From Malania oleifera (Eukaryota; Streptophyta; Magnoliopsida; Santalales; Ximeniaceae), in the NCBI RefSeq assembly GCF_029873635.1, contig NC_080418.1, positions 10,988,062-11,052,061 of the forward strand: a DNA stretch of 64,000 nucleotides, read 5' to 3'. Position 1 is the first letter of the stretch, and each line of letters starts with the position of its first letter. A program made the translations under genes and the position numbers. The notes beneath the pieces were generated by a model. That model did no database searches. It was not told the DNA's origin and was given only the letters and a program-made list of their open reading frames with translations. Of the stretch, positions 35,738 through 47,077 are shown piece after piece.

Positions 35738-36621
35738 AATATAAGAGTAGCACCCTTCGGTGAGGGCCAATCCTCAACCCGTCCACCAATATTTTGGGGA
35801 CATAATTATACTTTTTGGAAAAAGAGAATGCAAATATATCTCCAACACATGGATTGGAAAGCTTAAGAAGTAGTTTTGGATGGAGACCTTATTCCCACTA
35901 AGATAGTAGATGGAAAACAAATTCCTAGGGAGAAAAAGGATATGATCAATATAGATTATAAGATGCTCCAAATAAATTCAAGTGCTATAAATACTTTATA
36001 TTGTGCTTTAGATGCCAATGAATTCAATAGGGTCATGGCTTGCAAAACAGCAAAAGAGATATGGGACACATTAGAAGTCACATATGAAGGAACAATAGAT
36101 GTTAGAGACAATAGGATAGACATGTTAACAAGTGAGTATGAAGCATTCAAAATGAATTCAGATGAAACAATCTCGAGTATGTATACCAGATTCACTCACA
36201 TAATCAATTCCTTAAGTGCATTAGGAAAAATTGACACTGCATATGAAATGATTAGGAAAATTCTAAGAGGTCTTCCCTCCATATGGGAGCCAAAGGCTTT
36301 TTCTATCACAGAAGATACAAAATCTAAAAGCCACCTCACTAGATGAACTTATAGGTTCACTGCTTACCTATGAAATGGCTTTAAAGGAAAGAAATCTTGA
36401 ACCCAAGCATAATAGGTCCATTGCATTAAAAGCTTCTAGTAATAGCTTAAGTGAAGAAGAAAGTGAATCAAGCGACTTAGATCAAGATGAATTAGCATTC
36501 ATCACCAAGAGACTAGGAAAATTCTATAGAAGGAATAAGAGGTTTCCTAGAAAATTCAGTAAAAAGAAACTTGAAAAAGGAGAGACAAGTAGAAAAGAAA
36601 ATAAAAGTAAAAATGAATATA
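35738..36621 (+). pseudogene. Copia gag (UBN2-type) of the pol-deleted element
   Basis: The frame runs through RPPIFWGHNYTFWKKRMQIY, a stop near 35869, then the 156-codon piece from 35876 with the UBN2-type core KEIWDTLEVTYEGTIDVRDN, EYEAFKMNSDETISSMYTRF and LRGLPSIWEPKAF. A frameshift follows near 36310-36340, and the tail 36375-36629 has an acidic linker (SEEESESSDLDQDELAFI) and a basic GKFYRRNKRFPRKF stretch. The zinc knuckle expected next is absent because the deletion begins here. When alive it would be the capsid protein. Confidence 0.85.
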
Positions 36622-36702
36622 TTAGCTGATATATTCACAAAACCACTAGTTGAAGATCAATTTGTATTTATTCGATGGGAATTGGGAATGTTACATATAT
36701 GA
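36622..36702 (+). pseudogene. Last codons of Copia RNase H, fused to gag by a deletion
   Basis: Reads LADIFTKPLVEDQFVFIRWE then LGMLHI and a TGA stop. This is the conserved C-terminus of Copia pol. It follows the gag tail directly, so roughly 3.5-4 kb of pol has been deleted in one step (inference from usual Copia size). Confidence 0.9.
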
Positions 36703-37026
36703 GAGGGGAATTAAGAGAGAAAAAGAATTTTTGTTGGGCAAACGACTGCCAGATAACTGGCAGGTGACTGATAGGCTACTGTTTATCTAGAAAGATAGTT
36801 GACAGCCGACTATCAACTTGATGACAGACGACTATCTCACGGTGGTTCATGTTCATTTAACATGTAAAATACTCTTTTTAAAACCCCCAAACGCCTATCC
36901 ATTCGTCTTCCCATCTCTAAACCAGCTTCTCTTCATTCTCTCCTCTCCAAACCTCTTCCCAACATCACCCCATTAAAACCCTAAATCCTTCAAATCCAGG
37001 GTTTCTCGAATTACTGCTTCTTCATC

Positions 37027-38202
37027 ATGCCAAGAACCAAATCAGTTTGGAAAAAGGACAAAGCTTCTTCTTTAAGGCCTATTAGCAACAACAAAATTGA
37101 AAAATGGTTAGTCTCATCTCACACAAAAGCTTTGTACCAAAATCACATCTCTACAATCAATCCAATGTTTTGTAAAGTACTAGACGTTACTTTCTTTGAG
37201 GAAAATTTCCCTGAGATTCTTGAGTTGTTCAAAAATATAGGATGGGATAAGTTTGTTCTTCACCAAGTTAAGGGATATTATCCTGATTAGATTAAACTTT
37301 TCTACTCAAACTTGGTAAATAAAGATGTTGGATTTGACACCAAAGTATTTGGCCAAAAGATCACACTTACTCCACACTCACTAAGGAAAATACTTCGTAT
37401 TAAGCACGGTGATTTTGAGTGCAGCCCAATCGAAAAATAGTGGAAAATGGAACAAGGTTTTTCACCACAAGGATTTTTGCCTCTTATAATGCACGATCAA
37501 CCAGTCTATTTTGGAAATCATCCACCATACAAACAGCTCAATCTACAAGCACAAATCCATCACAAGATCATTTCTTATAACATAATCCCTAGGTCAGGAT
37601 CCTTTGATCATGTTTCCTTCTTTGATTGTTTCATTATGTGGTGCATACTAAAAGGAAAGAAATTAGACTTAGCCAGCGTTGTACTCAAATGTATGGTCAT
37701 GAAGCTCGAATCTTTTAGAATTGGGCTTCCATATGGTGGCATTTTTTCGTTAGTTTTTGCTCATTTTCAAGTCCTCACTCCATTTTTAAAACTAGTGAAG
37801 TGAACCCATTACAACATATTCTCCTCCACTACTTTAAAGAGGATGGATTACAAGAAGTACACCGAGGGATGGATGTTTAGGGGTAATAGACCTACACAAA
37901 CAGCACAAGAAGAACGTAATCCAGCTCCTAAAAAAGCTGATATGCCTACATGGTTTCATCCATTTTATCAGCATTATTCAAGCTCTAGTTTTGATATGAG
38001 GGATGTTTTTGCTTCTCTTCAAGACAAGATTGCCAATATTGATGATAAATAAACCTTACTAGATAAACTTCTTGAAAAAATCAAGCAACGTGTCACACAA
38101 AATGACACTGATTCAGATAAAGAAAGAAATGAAAATGATAATGAAGACTCTCAGGAAAAATTAGATGAAGAAGAAGAAGAAGAAGAAGAAGAAGATAGTT
38201 AA
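37027..38202 (+). pseudogene. ORF downstream of pol, plant-transposon-protein-like, four nonsense stops
   Basis: A single frame of 391 residues from MPRTKSVWKKDKASS to an acidic Glu-rich tail (EKLD, nine Glu, DS). It is broken by stops at 37288 (TAG), 37438 (TAG), 37801 (TGA) and 38050 (TAA), with no frameshift. The middle (HVSFFDCFIMWCILKGKKLD, then LPYGGIFSLVFAHFQV) resembles the 'putative plant transposon protein' family often seen in retroelement ORFs. Its place between pol and the 3' LTR is where some Sireviruses carry an additional ORF. All four stops are one C-to-T step from Gln or Arg codons. Function unknown. A second, 5'-cut copy is at 54252-54973. Confidence 0.75.
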
Positions 38203-38532
38203 ACAGATTCTAGTACTTGACTAAAAGACTTTTGATGATGTTTGAACTTTTCATATGCTACACATGCTCAATTTATGAATGTATTATGCCTTTTTGTTGA
38301 TGTCAAAAGGGGGAGTATTTGTGCACACAAAGTATATAAGTCCATGTATGAGTCTATGTTTCTAGTTTGTGAAATAGTTTGTTAAAATAGTTTGTTGAAC
38401 TTTTATGTATTTGTTTCTACATGTCTATGTGGTTCAATGTTAAATATGAAATTATGTCTTAAGGACTATGCTTAATGATAAGGGGAGCTTTTTTTTTTTT
38501 TTTATATCTTTGATTTTTCTTTGTCATCATAA

Positions 38533-38545
38533 AAAAGGGGGAGAT
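38533..38545 (+). other. Polypurine tract of the Sirevirus-like Copia
   Basis: AAAAAGGGGGAGAT immediately precedes the 3' LTR start TGTTGGCC; typical of Copia elements. Confidence 0.85.
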
Positions 38546-39088
38546 TGTTGGCCTAACTAGGCTTACAACTCTTGATTTTGATGATAACAAGGTAAGGTTA
38601 TCTAATGTGTTTCCAAGTGATACTATTTCAGGAAAAGGTGATTTGCTCAAACTACAAATGCCATATCTTAAAAGCTTACAAGGATCAAGGAACAAGGAAA
38701 GCATCACATAAAGAGATCCATAGTGAAAGCTCAGAAAAGTCTGAAAGATGCAATATCAGTGACACAAAGAACTCAAAGCAAAGAAGTGTCTCAAAGCAAA
38801 GAAAGTGTCAAATTTGTTTTTAGAGCAAAGCTTTGTAAGTACTTCAAGTTAATTCAAATATGATTTTTCATTTTGAAGCTCATTAGGAAAGAGACAGAGA
38901 GACCTTAGTTTAAGTCTTGGAACATGTTTTTCAAAGTTAAACAAGTTTATATTCCAAGATTAATTAAGAAAAAATGAGAGTTAAAAATATTTTTAAAAGA
39001 AGGAAAAGTGTAATGACCCGGAGAATAATGGTATTTAAATAATAAAAGAAAGGGAAATGGAAATCGGAAATAGAAGGAGGCAGTTGAC

Positions 39089-39349
39089 TTCGTCGACGAA
39101 CCCTTTACGTTCATCGATGACGTTGCATTTTGGAAGGAATAATCGAGGGGAATTATCAGGGCCTCGTTGACAAATATAGGGGACTCGTCGATGAGGGTAT
39201 GAGAGGACCTCGTTGACGAAGGTAAGATTCGTCGACGAGGAAATACCAAGAGAGGTTTTGAGCAGTTTGAATTTCGTCGACGAGGAGTGGGTTTCATCGA
39301 CAAAATTATTAAAAGACTTGTCGACGAGATGACATGGCTCGTCGACGAA
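39089..39349 (+). promoter_or_regulatory. Ten-copy cluster of TTCGTCGACGAA near-palindromes
   Basis: Copies start at 39089 (perfect palindrome TTCGTCGACGAA), 39110, 39163, 39184, 39209, 39228, 39273, 39293, 39317 and 39338. Steps are 21, 53, 21, 25, 19, 45, 20, 24 and 21 bp. The TATA box begins 20 bp after the last start. It looks like a phased binding-site array in U3 (inference). Confidence 0.85.
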
Positions 39350-39357
39350 TCCAGTCC

Positions 39358-39365
39358 TATAAATA
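39358..39365 (+). promoter_or_regulatory. TATA box of the Gypsy solo LTR
   Basis: TATAAATA in CAGTCCTATAAATATAAA, directly after the palindrome cluster. Confidence 0.65.
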
Positions 39366-39964
39366 TAAAAAAACTCAGATTTTTACTTCAAAATTAAGCA
39401 ACCTCTCACACTCTCTCTCCCCTTTCGGCTCCCTCCTCTTCTCCCTTTGATTTTGGGCTGGATTTTCGCCGGTTCGAGGATCTGAAGCCACCACGACGCT
39501 ACTGGGGAAGTTCTCTCCAAATCTACCGGAGCGGATCGTCGGTGGAACTCCGTTGAAAATCATCCTTGAGTTGAGGTAAGGCTTTTTAAGCCAAATTTGG
39601 TTTTACGGTAGTTATAGGAAATGACTTACACGTGAAAATATTGAAGTTTAGTTCTGGGAGTTTTCATTTCCAGGGTGTTGAGTTGGGAACCCTACGGGTA
39701 CATGATAAATTTTTTTAGGAGCTTTTCAAGAATGAGGTAAGGGGATAAACTAAGCTAGTATTTTATGAAAATTATCTATATTATTATAGCATTTGATTTC
39801 CGAAAAACAAATATATTTATATATATGATTTGTATTTGGGAAAATACTGGTGAAAATGATGGTATGTTGAATATGCGAAAAACGTGTTAGTGTGGCATGA
39901 GTAGAAATTGTTATGAAATACTGTTTTCTAGGAATGTGTTAATGATATGGATTTTTATAATGGA

Positions 39965-40225
39965 AAACCGGCATATGGGCTGAGATTTTGATATATTTGC
40001 CGGCGTATGGGCCGAGCTATGTGTATGATTTGCCGACGTACGGGCCGAGCTATGTGTATGATTTGCCGGCGTAAGGGCCGAGCTATGTGTATGATTTTCC
40101 AGCGTGTGGGCTGAGCTATAGATATGTTTGCCTGCGTATGGGCCGATCTATGGAAATGATTTGCCAGCGTACGGGCCGAGTTATGATAAAATGTGAAATA
40201 CCAGCGTACGGGCCGATGATTTTCA
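39965..40225 (+). repeat. 33-bp tandem repeat, about eight units, in the Gypsy LTR
   Basis: Units of about 32-37 bp begin CCGGCGTAYGGGCCGAGC and continue with TATGTGTATGATTTG. Eight units can be counted, the three after the first being nearly identical. Related units occur in the sister LTR at 43893-44095. Confidence 0.88.
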
Positions 40226-42620
40226 TGATATACATATATATGCAAAATGATATGATTTATTTGATAATTAATGATATGAAATATCCATGTATCACAGTTT
40301 CAGTATATGTTATATGATATCAGAACCTAGTTGGTTTGGTCTTGGCTAGCACTTGCACGGTACCGTTGCTATGTGTCCATGGTTTTCGTGATCATGATAT
40401 CTATGTTAACGCCGCTATACGAAGTGGTGTGAGATTGGACCGTCAATGTGGTTTTTAAGAAGTGTGTGAGCGCCCTTGGTGTACGGACCAGGTTAGGTAG
40501 ACCCATTAGACTTACAGACTGTACTTTTGACTTGGCATTGGTCGGCCAACCATTCTTAGGTCCCGCCTTCGGGCACATAACCAAGTCATGTGGGGGTAAT
40601 ACATGACAAAAATAGCTAACCTACCAGGAAATTTTTTGTATTATTATTATTATTATATGAGATGAAATATGTTTATGAAAATGCAGTATGTTCTACCATG
40701 TTTTGATGATATATATGTTTTCCCAGATTTGACAAAATAGTTACTAAATATGTTCTGTTTGGTATATGTATAACACGGAATACTCATGTTGCCACATACT
40801 AGTATTAGTTTATTTCTCTTACTGAGAGGTGTCTCACCCCAAAATTTTATAAACTTTTCAAGAGCCCCAGATAGGAGAGTGGGAAAAGGCCCGCTGATTT
40901 AGTGCTGTTTGTCTGCCCTTTTGAAGGGTAATTTTTAGTAGGGACAGTTGGATTTTGTGAGAAATGTCCCTAGATTTTGTTTTTGGGATGTATACATTGA
41001 AATACAGTGGATATAGTGACTGGTATTTATGGTAATGTGTTGGTTGTTTTTGTATTTATAATATTGTGATTGTATGTTTCCTGGTGCTTAGGTTTCCGTT
41101 ATGTGTTCTGATGTATCCTTGGTACCCACGGGTCCAGGTAGATTATGATCTGCTGAGTTGAGTTTTGCAATTTTGTAAATAAAAAAAAGTGGAAATTAAG
41201 CAGGTCGTCACAAAATTTTTCTAGACAGACAATTGTCTATATATGGACAGACGACTGACAAGTTTAAAGGACTTTATTTAAATAGACAAAAGCTAGACAG
41301 ATGACTATCAAGTTATTGATAGACGACTACAAGTGACAAATGAGACGTCTGTGTGTGTTTTGCCAACCGACTGAGTTGATCAGTGATAGACGACTGCCAC
41401 CCTGAGGATAGCTGACTGCCACCTTTCTGTTTGTGAAATGTATGCATGAAATATATGGACAGACGACTGCCAGAGAGCACACAGTCGTTTGACTCGTGAC
41501 AAAATTCAAATTTCTCAATGGGCATATTTTTAAATTTTCAATTACTTGAAGCCCAAATTATTTTAAAACTTGGACCCTACTCCAAGTAAACTTGTGGGAC
41601 AAGTAAGAAACTTTTCTACATCTATAAATACCCTCAAGATACATTGATTTTACACACCAAAAAATCAATTCAGCAATCAAATTCTCTTTCAAAGCATTCT
41701 AAAATTCTGAAAGCTCTTTGTTGCTCACACCATTCACGAAATTCTCAAAAAATCTATTGATTATCTCAATGATATTGGGCTTCAATTTTTAATTCTTTCA
41801 TCCATTGAAAGATTCCTACAGTGATAAAATTCTAGAGCTTCAATTTGAATTTCTTATTGTGAATTTAATGAAGTATATAGTTTGCAATCTGTACTAATCG
41901 CTATTGAGGAGCAAGTTCTTGTACGCCTTGCTTTAAATCTTTGTAACAGATTGATAGATGGTTTGAGAGTTGAATCTTTGACCAAACGAGGAGATATTGT
42001 TTAGAGAAGGCGGGCTCTAGCCTTATCCAAGGAGTGTTGTAATCGGTATTGTTCCGCCTGGTAAAGGAACGTGATAGTGAATCCTTTGGTGGTTTTTCCA
42101 AGGGAGAGGACGTAGGTTGTGTTGAAGCCGAATCTCGTAAAACCTTGTGTTCTTCGTTCTTCCCTACTCTTTACTTTTCAAAAAATTTATAAATCATGTG
42201 GATGCTTTATTAAATTCTGAATTCTAAGTATTTGGTTATTAAATAGACCAGAAGGTAATTTGTTTTGGGTTGATCGGCATTGATTGCGGAAACCGAAAGG
42301 GACTACGTCGATTGATCATCCTTAACTTATTAATCTGAAAATTTATTTAAAAACTGAACATTGGGAAGAAGTGAGTTTGTGATTAGTGACACAGGGCTTA
42401 TACAAGTTTAGCAAAGTTTCATATTGATACAGGGCTATTGATTACAAGGAATAAGTGATTGATTATATTTTTTTTGTTGTGATTACTCTGGATTAACTTT
42501 GTGATTGTGTTTTGAGTATTAATTATTATAATAACACAAAAGAATTAAAAAAAGGGAGGAATAAGATTTTTAAATCCCAATTCACCCCCCTCTTGGGAAA
42601 GTTATTCCAATTTTAGTTGT

Positions 42621-42946
42621 CTTGGCACCTAAAGTTATGGCTGAGACGGATGAAGTCAAAGAAAAACTAGAGGAAGCAAGCCTAGAAGTGAAACAGTCAA
42701 TTATTGAGGAGGCTGATATTAATAAGAGTACAACCTATGGTACCTTATCCTTAAAGCTTGGCAGTCGTGGAACCGTCATTCCCGACTAGAATAAATGTGA
42801 AGGAGTCCAATGCTGAAGCAAATCCCCGCAGTGGTAAGATGACTGGTACACTTGATAAAGAGGGTGAGCAGAATGGTGAATGTTTAACTTTCTAGGAACT
42901 AGGTAAAATTTTTAATGCTAATACTTCTGAAGAACTAAAGGTAACT
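42621..42946 (+). pseudogene. gag, segment 3 of the TR-GAG-type element
   Basis: This continues segment 2 after the Copia insertion: LAPKVMAETDEVKEKLEEAS then KQSIIEEADIN, a charged helical region. A frameshift near 42725 or 42785 and a TAG near 42893 (TF-stop-ELGKIFNAN) break it. The frame GKIFNANTSEELKVT runs to the target duplication TAACT and continues after the solo LTR. Confidence 0.7.
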
Positions 42947-45094
42947 TGTAGAGACCCAAAGAATTATGGTATTTAAATAATAAAGAGGGAGAAAAAGGAA
43001 ATTGTAAAGGGAGTCACAGCACATTCTCATTGAAGAACGTGGTGGCTTATTAGGATCATAGACGGGGACACGTGTCTCATCAATGAGAAGACACCGAGAG
43101 GCTTTTTTCAGCTTTGAATTTTGTCGACGAGGAATAGTTGTTCGTCGACGAATTTCCTTCCTGGCCTCGTCGATGAAGTGGCGTGTCTCATCGATGAGTG
43201 TAGGTGTACAAATAGCCTTAAACTCGGATTCAACGCAAATTTCTTCAAAAAAAAAAAAAAAATTGGATGCTCTCTCTCCTATTCATCCCCTCTACCTTCT
43301 CTTTAAGATTCTGGGGTCCATTCTTCACTAGATCGACGATCCAAAGTCGCCACGACACTCTTGGGGAAGTTCTCTTCAATTCTGTTGGAGTGGATCGTTG
43401 GTGGGGCTAACTTGGACTCCATCCCAAGTTCAAGGTAAGACTTTTTATTTAGTATTTGGATTTCCTACAGTTGTAAAATAGGTAGTACTCAAAAGAATAC
43501 TGAAGTTTTGTTCGGAGCAATGTTGTTTACAGGGTGTTGAATGGAGAACCTTGTGGGTGCAAGACTGGTCATTTTAGGGGCTTTCCAAAAAGTCAGGTAA
43601 GGGCATAAATAAAGTCAAAATTTCATGAAAATGTATTTATTATTTTAGAGCATTTATTTTTAGATTAATATGTGTATTGTAGAATTATTTTGGAAATAAT
43701 GCTGTTGAACAGAAATATGGATTTCATGTATAAGATCAGAAATATGTTTAATACCTCTTTTGTATGGCATGAGTAACATTTACCATGAAAATTATGATGA
43801 TGAAATATTGTGTTTACAAAATAAGTATGATATTACTGCTTTCAGGAAAATGTTAAAATGATATAAGGAATTTTCAAACTAAGGAATTTGTATAATATGC
43901 TGATGTAAGGGCCGAGGATTTTATACGATATGTCGGCGTAAGGGTTGAATATTTTATACGATATGCCGATGTAAGGGCCTAGGTTTTATATGAAATACTA
44001 GCGTAAGGGCCGAACGTTTTTATGATATGCTATACGAGTATAAGGGCTGTGATTTACAAGATACAAAATGTCGGCGTAAGGGCCATAAATTCTATATGAT
44101 ATGTTATGCAAAGTTTTATGAAAATATTAACATGACAGATATTATTGTGAACTAACCATGTATCGTTATTTGAAAATATATTATATGTTATCAGAACCTG
44201 GTTGGTTTGGTGTAGGCTTTCACGAAGCACGGTACCGTAGTTATATTATCACGATCATGTTTATGTTAGCGCTACCGCTTGCCGTACGGGGCAGTGGGAG
44301 ATCGATAGTTGATGTGGTTTATTATAGCACAGGCGTCCCTTTGGTGTTTGGACCAGGAGGGGTAGACCCATTGTACTTACAAACTTATGTTGATCTAGAG
44401 TGGTCAGCTAGCCATTGCTAGGTCTCGCTTTCGGGACACACAACCCAGTCATGTGGGGGTAAAACATGACACCAGTCAACTATCCATCTAGGGTGCTTTC
44501 CATATACGGTTATATGAGATGATTTATATGTATAAAAATTTAGTATGTTACACCATGTTATGGAAAAATATGTTTTTCCTAGATATGTTACAGATAGTTT
44601 TAGCAAGTATGATTTATGTATTGTTATATGTACAATATAAAAATACTCATGTTGCCACACACTGATATTGGTTTATTTCCCTTACTGAGAGGTGTCTCAC
44701 CCTAGTTATCTAAACATTTCAGTAGCCTCAGATAGAAGAGTGGATAAAGCACCACAACGTTAGAGTTTAGCTGTTTTATCCTGTCTGAAGGGTAAGTCTT
44801 GTTGCTAGAGTCTGACATATTTTTTGGATGGTGACTCTTGGCCACTTTTGGATGTTTTGGGATGTGTATGTATATGATAGTTGTAGTAAAAATCAGGTAT
44901 TGTGTTGGTTGGACAATTTGATATGTATATGATTTTACATTTCCTGCTGCTTAGGAATCTGTATTATATTTCACGTATATCCCTGGTACCCATGGGTCCA
45001 GGTTGATTACAATTTGTCAGGATTATTATATTGGATGTTATTATGGATAGAAAAAAAAATAAATAAATTATGGGAAATTAGGCAAGTCGTTACA
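42947..45094 (+). mobile_element. Second Gypsy-type solo LTR, related to 39009-41212
   Basis: Starts TGTAGAGACCC, ends AAGTCGTTACA, with the exact 5-bp target-site duplication TAACT (42942-42946 and 45095-45099). It shares with 39009-41212 the ATTATGGTATTTAAATAATAAA start, TCGTCGACGA motifs (43120-43200), the GGCGTAAGGGCCGA tandem units (43893-44095), the TACTGAGAGGTGTCTCACCC block and the GGTACCCAYGGGTCCAGGT block. Excision rejoins the host frame as EELKVT-VPTTSP. The 87-codon ORF at 44158-44421 is not a gene. Confidence 0.93.
43893..44095 (+). repeat. 31-33 bp tandem repeat in the second solo LTR
   Basis: About six diverged units containing CGGCGTAAGGGCCGA and TTTATACGATATG. Sister to the array at 39965-40225. 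Confidence 0.75.
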
Positions 45095-45099
45095 TAACT

Positions 45100-45371
45100 G
45101 TTCCAACAACTTCTCCTCAAAAACTAGTTCGTAAAGAAGTAAATTTCCTGGAAAGTACGCTAAATAAAGATCTTTTCTTGTTAAAACAAGAAAGTCAATC
45201 TGCACATGTATTGTCTGGTATTTTGAAGAGTATTAATTCATTTGAGGCCAACTTTCATGCAGGTATGTAGATTGATTTATTGTGGCGGCTCAAATTTGGA
45301 GACCCTCTAGTTCAATTTATAGACCTACACCCACCACACGAAATTCCTCCAAAGCCTCCGCTAGACAATTG
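45100..45371 (+). pseudogene. gag, segment 4 (C-terminal part) of the TR-GAG-type element
   Basis: Reads VPTTSPQKLVRKEVNFLEST, then LLKQESQSAHVLSGILKSIN and NSFEANFHAGM, one TAG stop at about 45268, then a segment ending PPHEIPPKPPLDN. The last words resemble the PPKLELKPLP-type region that precedes RT in Athila pol. Here it is followed by non-coding T-rich DNA, so pol is absent. Confidence 0.7.
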
Positions 45372-47077
45372 TGATGTTTTTCTTTCCCTTCTTTTCATTT
45401 TTTTTTTACCTTATTTTATTTTAGTTAACTTTCAAGTACATTTTTCTGTATTTTCAGTTTTTATTTTCCATTACTCATCCATACAGGTATGCCTTACTTC
45501 TCTCATGCACATCTTTTCTATCTCCCCTATGCTTTCACATTGAGGACAATGTTCCACTTTTGTTGAAGGGGGGGGGGGCGACAATTTGCATGTGACACTA
45601 TGCACATCTACTTGCTGGGTTTTATAAAAAAAAAAAAAAAACAAAAACAAAAACAAAAAGAAAGAAAGAAAGAAAGAAAGAAAGAGTAGAGAGGAAGTAC
45701 ACTGACTTATGCCATGATTAATACTGACTTATATCCTTCACATACTTGTATATAACCTAAGAATTTCACACTTGAGTCATTTATGTGTAGTTTCTCTTTA
45801 TATGACTTTGTAACTCCATGAAAGATTGATTGGTAGTACATTCGTGTTAATCTGGTTATATAAACTTTTATATTTACACGACATCTCATGAGGCTGAATA
45901 GACACGTTCACGTAATTCATTGCACTTAGGGTTTCTTGTGAGCACTAAGAGAACACCCGTAGTGACTATGACACCTTGTGAGATATCCTTAAGTTATTTA
46001 TCATTCTTTTGAGTGTTAACATAAAATTAGAGTTCATGAAACTCAGTTTTCCTTTTTTTTCTGGATGATTCTTTGTATACTAGTCTCTATTTTTGATTTG
46101 TTAGCCTAGAGGTGACATCTAGTGAGGGGATAGAAAGTTAGGTCTTGTAGCCTACTCAAGATGTGAAGCCTGAACCACCCCTATAAATAGACTTAGTCCA
46201 TGGACCACTGTTCGAGCTTAATTCCCATTGGTGGTATGAAGACAACGAAAGAAGTGTAATGATGGTCCTAATTGACAATGAAGATAGAAATTGAAGAATG
46301 AGCAAGAGTAAGACAAATAGAAATGTACATGAAATGAAATGCTAATGTCTGCCCCGCACAAATAGCATAAAAAGTCAAGGACACGACACATATTCTTCAC
46401 ATATGAAGATTCTTCAACCGTTTAAGGCCTCAGATGTATTCACGCTAATTTGTGAATAAGTTGATCTAGGGTGGTCTCGGTTAGACATGGCGAATAGGTG
46501 AGAAGATGTGAAAGTGAAGGACCCAACACCTCACAAATAGGCTAGATCCTTTTTAGACTAGTCCACTCCATACATTTAGCGTTTTTTCCTTGCAATATGT
46601 GGGATGTTTGATTGCGATACTCCTTCTCACATATGATGAGTGAACCCATTCTTTTTGAGTATTTTTGAGGGTATACCAATTAGGCCGAGTCAAAACGACC
46701 GTTCTGTAGGTGTCCACTCGTATCTTAGGTGTAATGAGTCACACACATCACACATTCCTCGAGATTTCACCAGTTTATAATCGAATTTATATGACTGCGT
46801 TAACTCTGAATTGTGCTGTTGGATAACTTCATGTGAGTATACTGCTCCTAATTGCTATATAATGGTAAAACTTGCATGAATGACGTGCTTCAGAGTTGTG
46901 TGCATTGAATATGAACGAGCTTGTGTGAAATTTAGTTATATTCCTATATGTGAAATGGTATGATTGTGTCGCATGTGCATTTATGTTGTTGGAGTTAGTA
47001 TTTGTGAATACCGCCCTGAAATTCATTCATGTTATTTACTAGAGACTAGAAAAACGTTAGTTGGGGGGGGGGGGGTG
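45372..47077 (+). other. Non-coding 3' internal region of the TR-GAG-type element
   Basis: Contains CATTGAGGACAATGTTCCAC and a following G run (45569-45578), a marker seen downstream of coding in Athila-related elements. An A run and (AAAG)n lie at about 45628-45685. It ends in a polypurine tract (GTTAGTTGGGGGGGGGGGGG, about 47057-47075). No pol domain was found in any frame. Confidence 0.7.

Larger units (their letters stand above)
39009..41212 (+). mobile_element. Gypsy-type solo LTR (2.2 kb) nested in the Copia 3' LTR
   Basis: Starts TGTAATGACCC and ends GGTCGTCACA, giving the terminal inverted repeat typical of many plant Gypsy LTRs. Flanks are AAAAG and AAATT, so the target duplication is not clean. 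The interruption of the Copia LTR shows the borders nonetheless. It carries a motif cluster at 39089-39349, TATA box 39358-39365 and a 33-bp tandem repeat at 39965-40225. A diverged relative is at 42947-45094. Confidence 0.85.
33829..42615 (+). mobile_element. Sirevirus-like Copia element, pol-deleted, with an extra ORF after pol
   Basis: It is bounded by the exact target-site duplication GTTGT (33824-33828 and 42616-42620). 5' LTR 33829-35675, internal region 35676-38545, 3' LTR 38546-42615 (interrupted). The internal region is only 2.9 kb: gag, then directly the last 26 residues of RNase H, then a further ORF. Protease, integrase and RT are gone. Excising it and one target copy rejoins the host gag frame (QVV to LAPKVMAETDEV). 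Confidence 0.93.
38546..42615 (+). mobile_element. 3' LTR of the Sirevirus-like Copia, interrupted by a Gypsy solo LTR
   Basis: LTR sequence 38546-39008 and 41213-42615 (about 1.87 kb combined) matches the 5' LTR. It ends CCAATTTTA (final CA mutated to TA) followed by the target copy GTTGT. The insert is at 39009-41212. Confidence 0.92.

Noticed and set aside
37027..38202. Post-pol ORF as a retroviral-type envelope gene
   Set aside because: Position fits, but no clear signal peptide, transmembrane anchor or fusion-type features are visible; described only as an ORF of unknown role.
39089..39349. Palindrome cluster considered as a CRISPR or satellite
   Set aside because: The repeats are 12 bp palindromes with irregular short spacers in an LTR U3; a binding-site array fits better.
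44158..44421. 87-codon ORF identical in both duplication copies (also 60930-61193)
   Set aside because: Inside a solo LTR. Conservation between copies only reflects the recent duplication.
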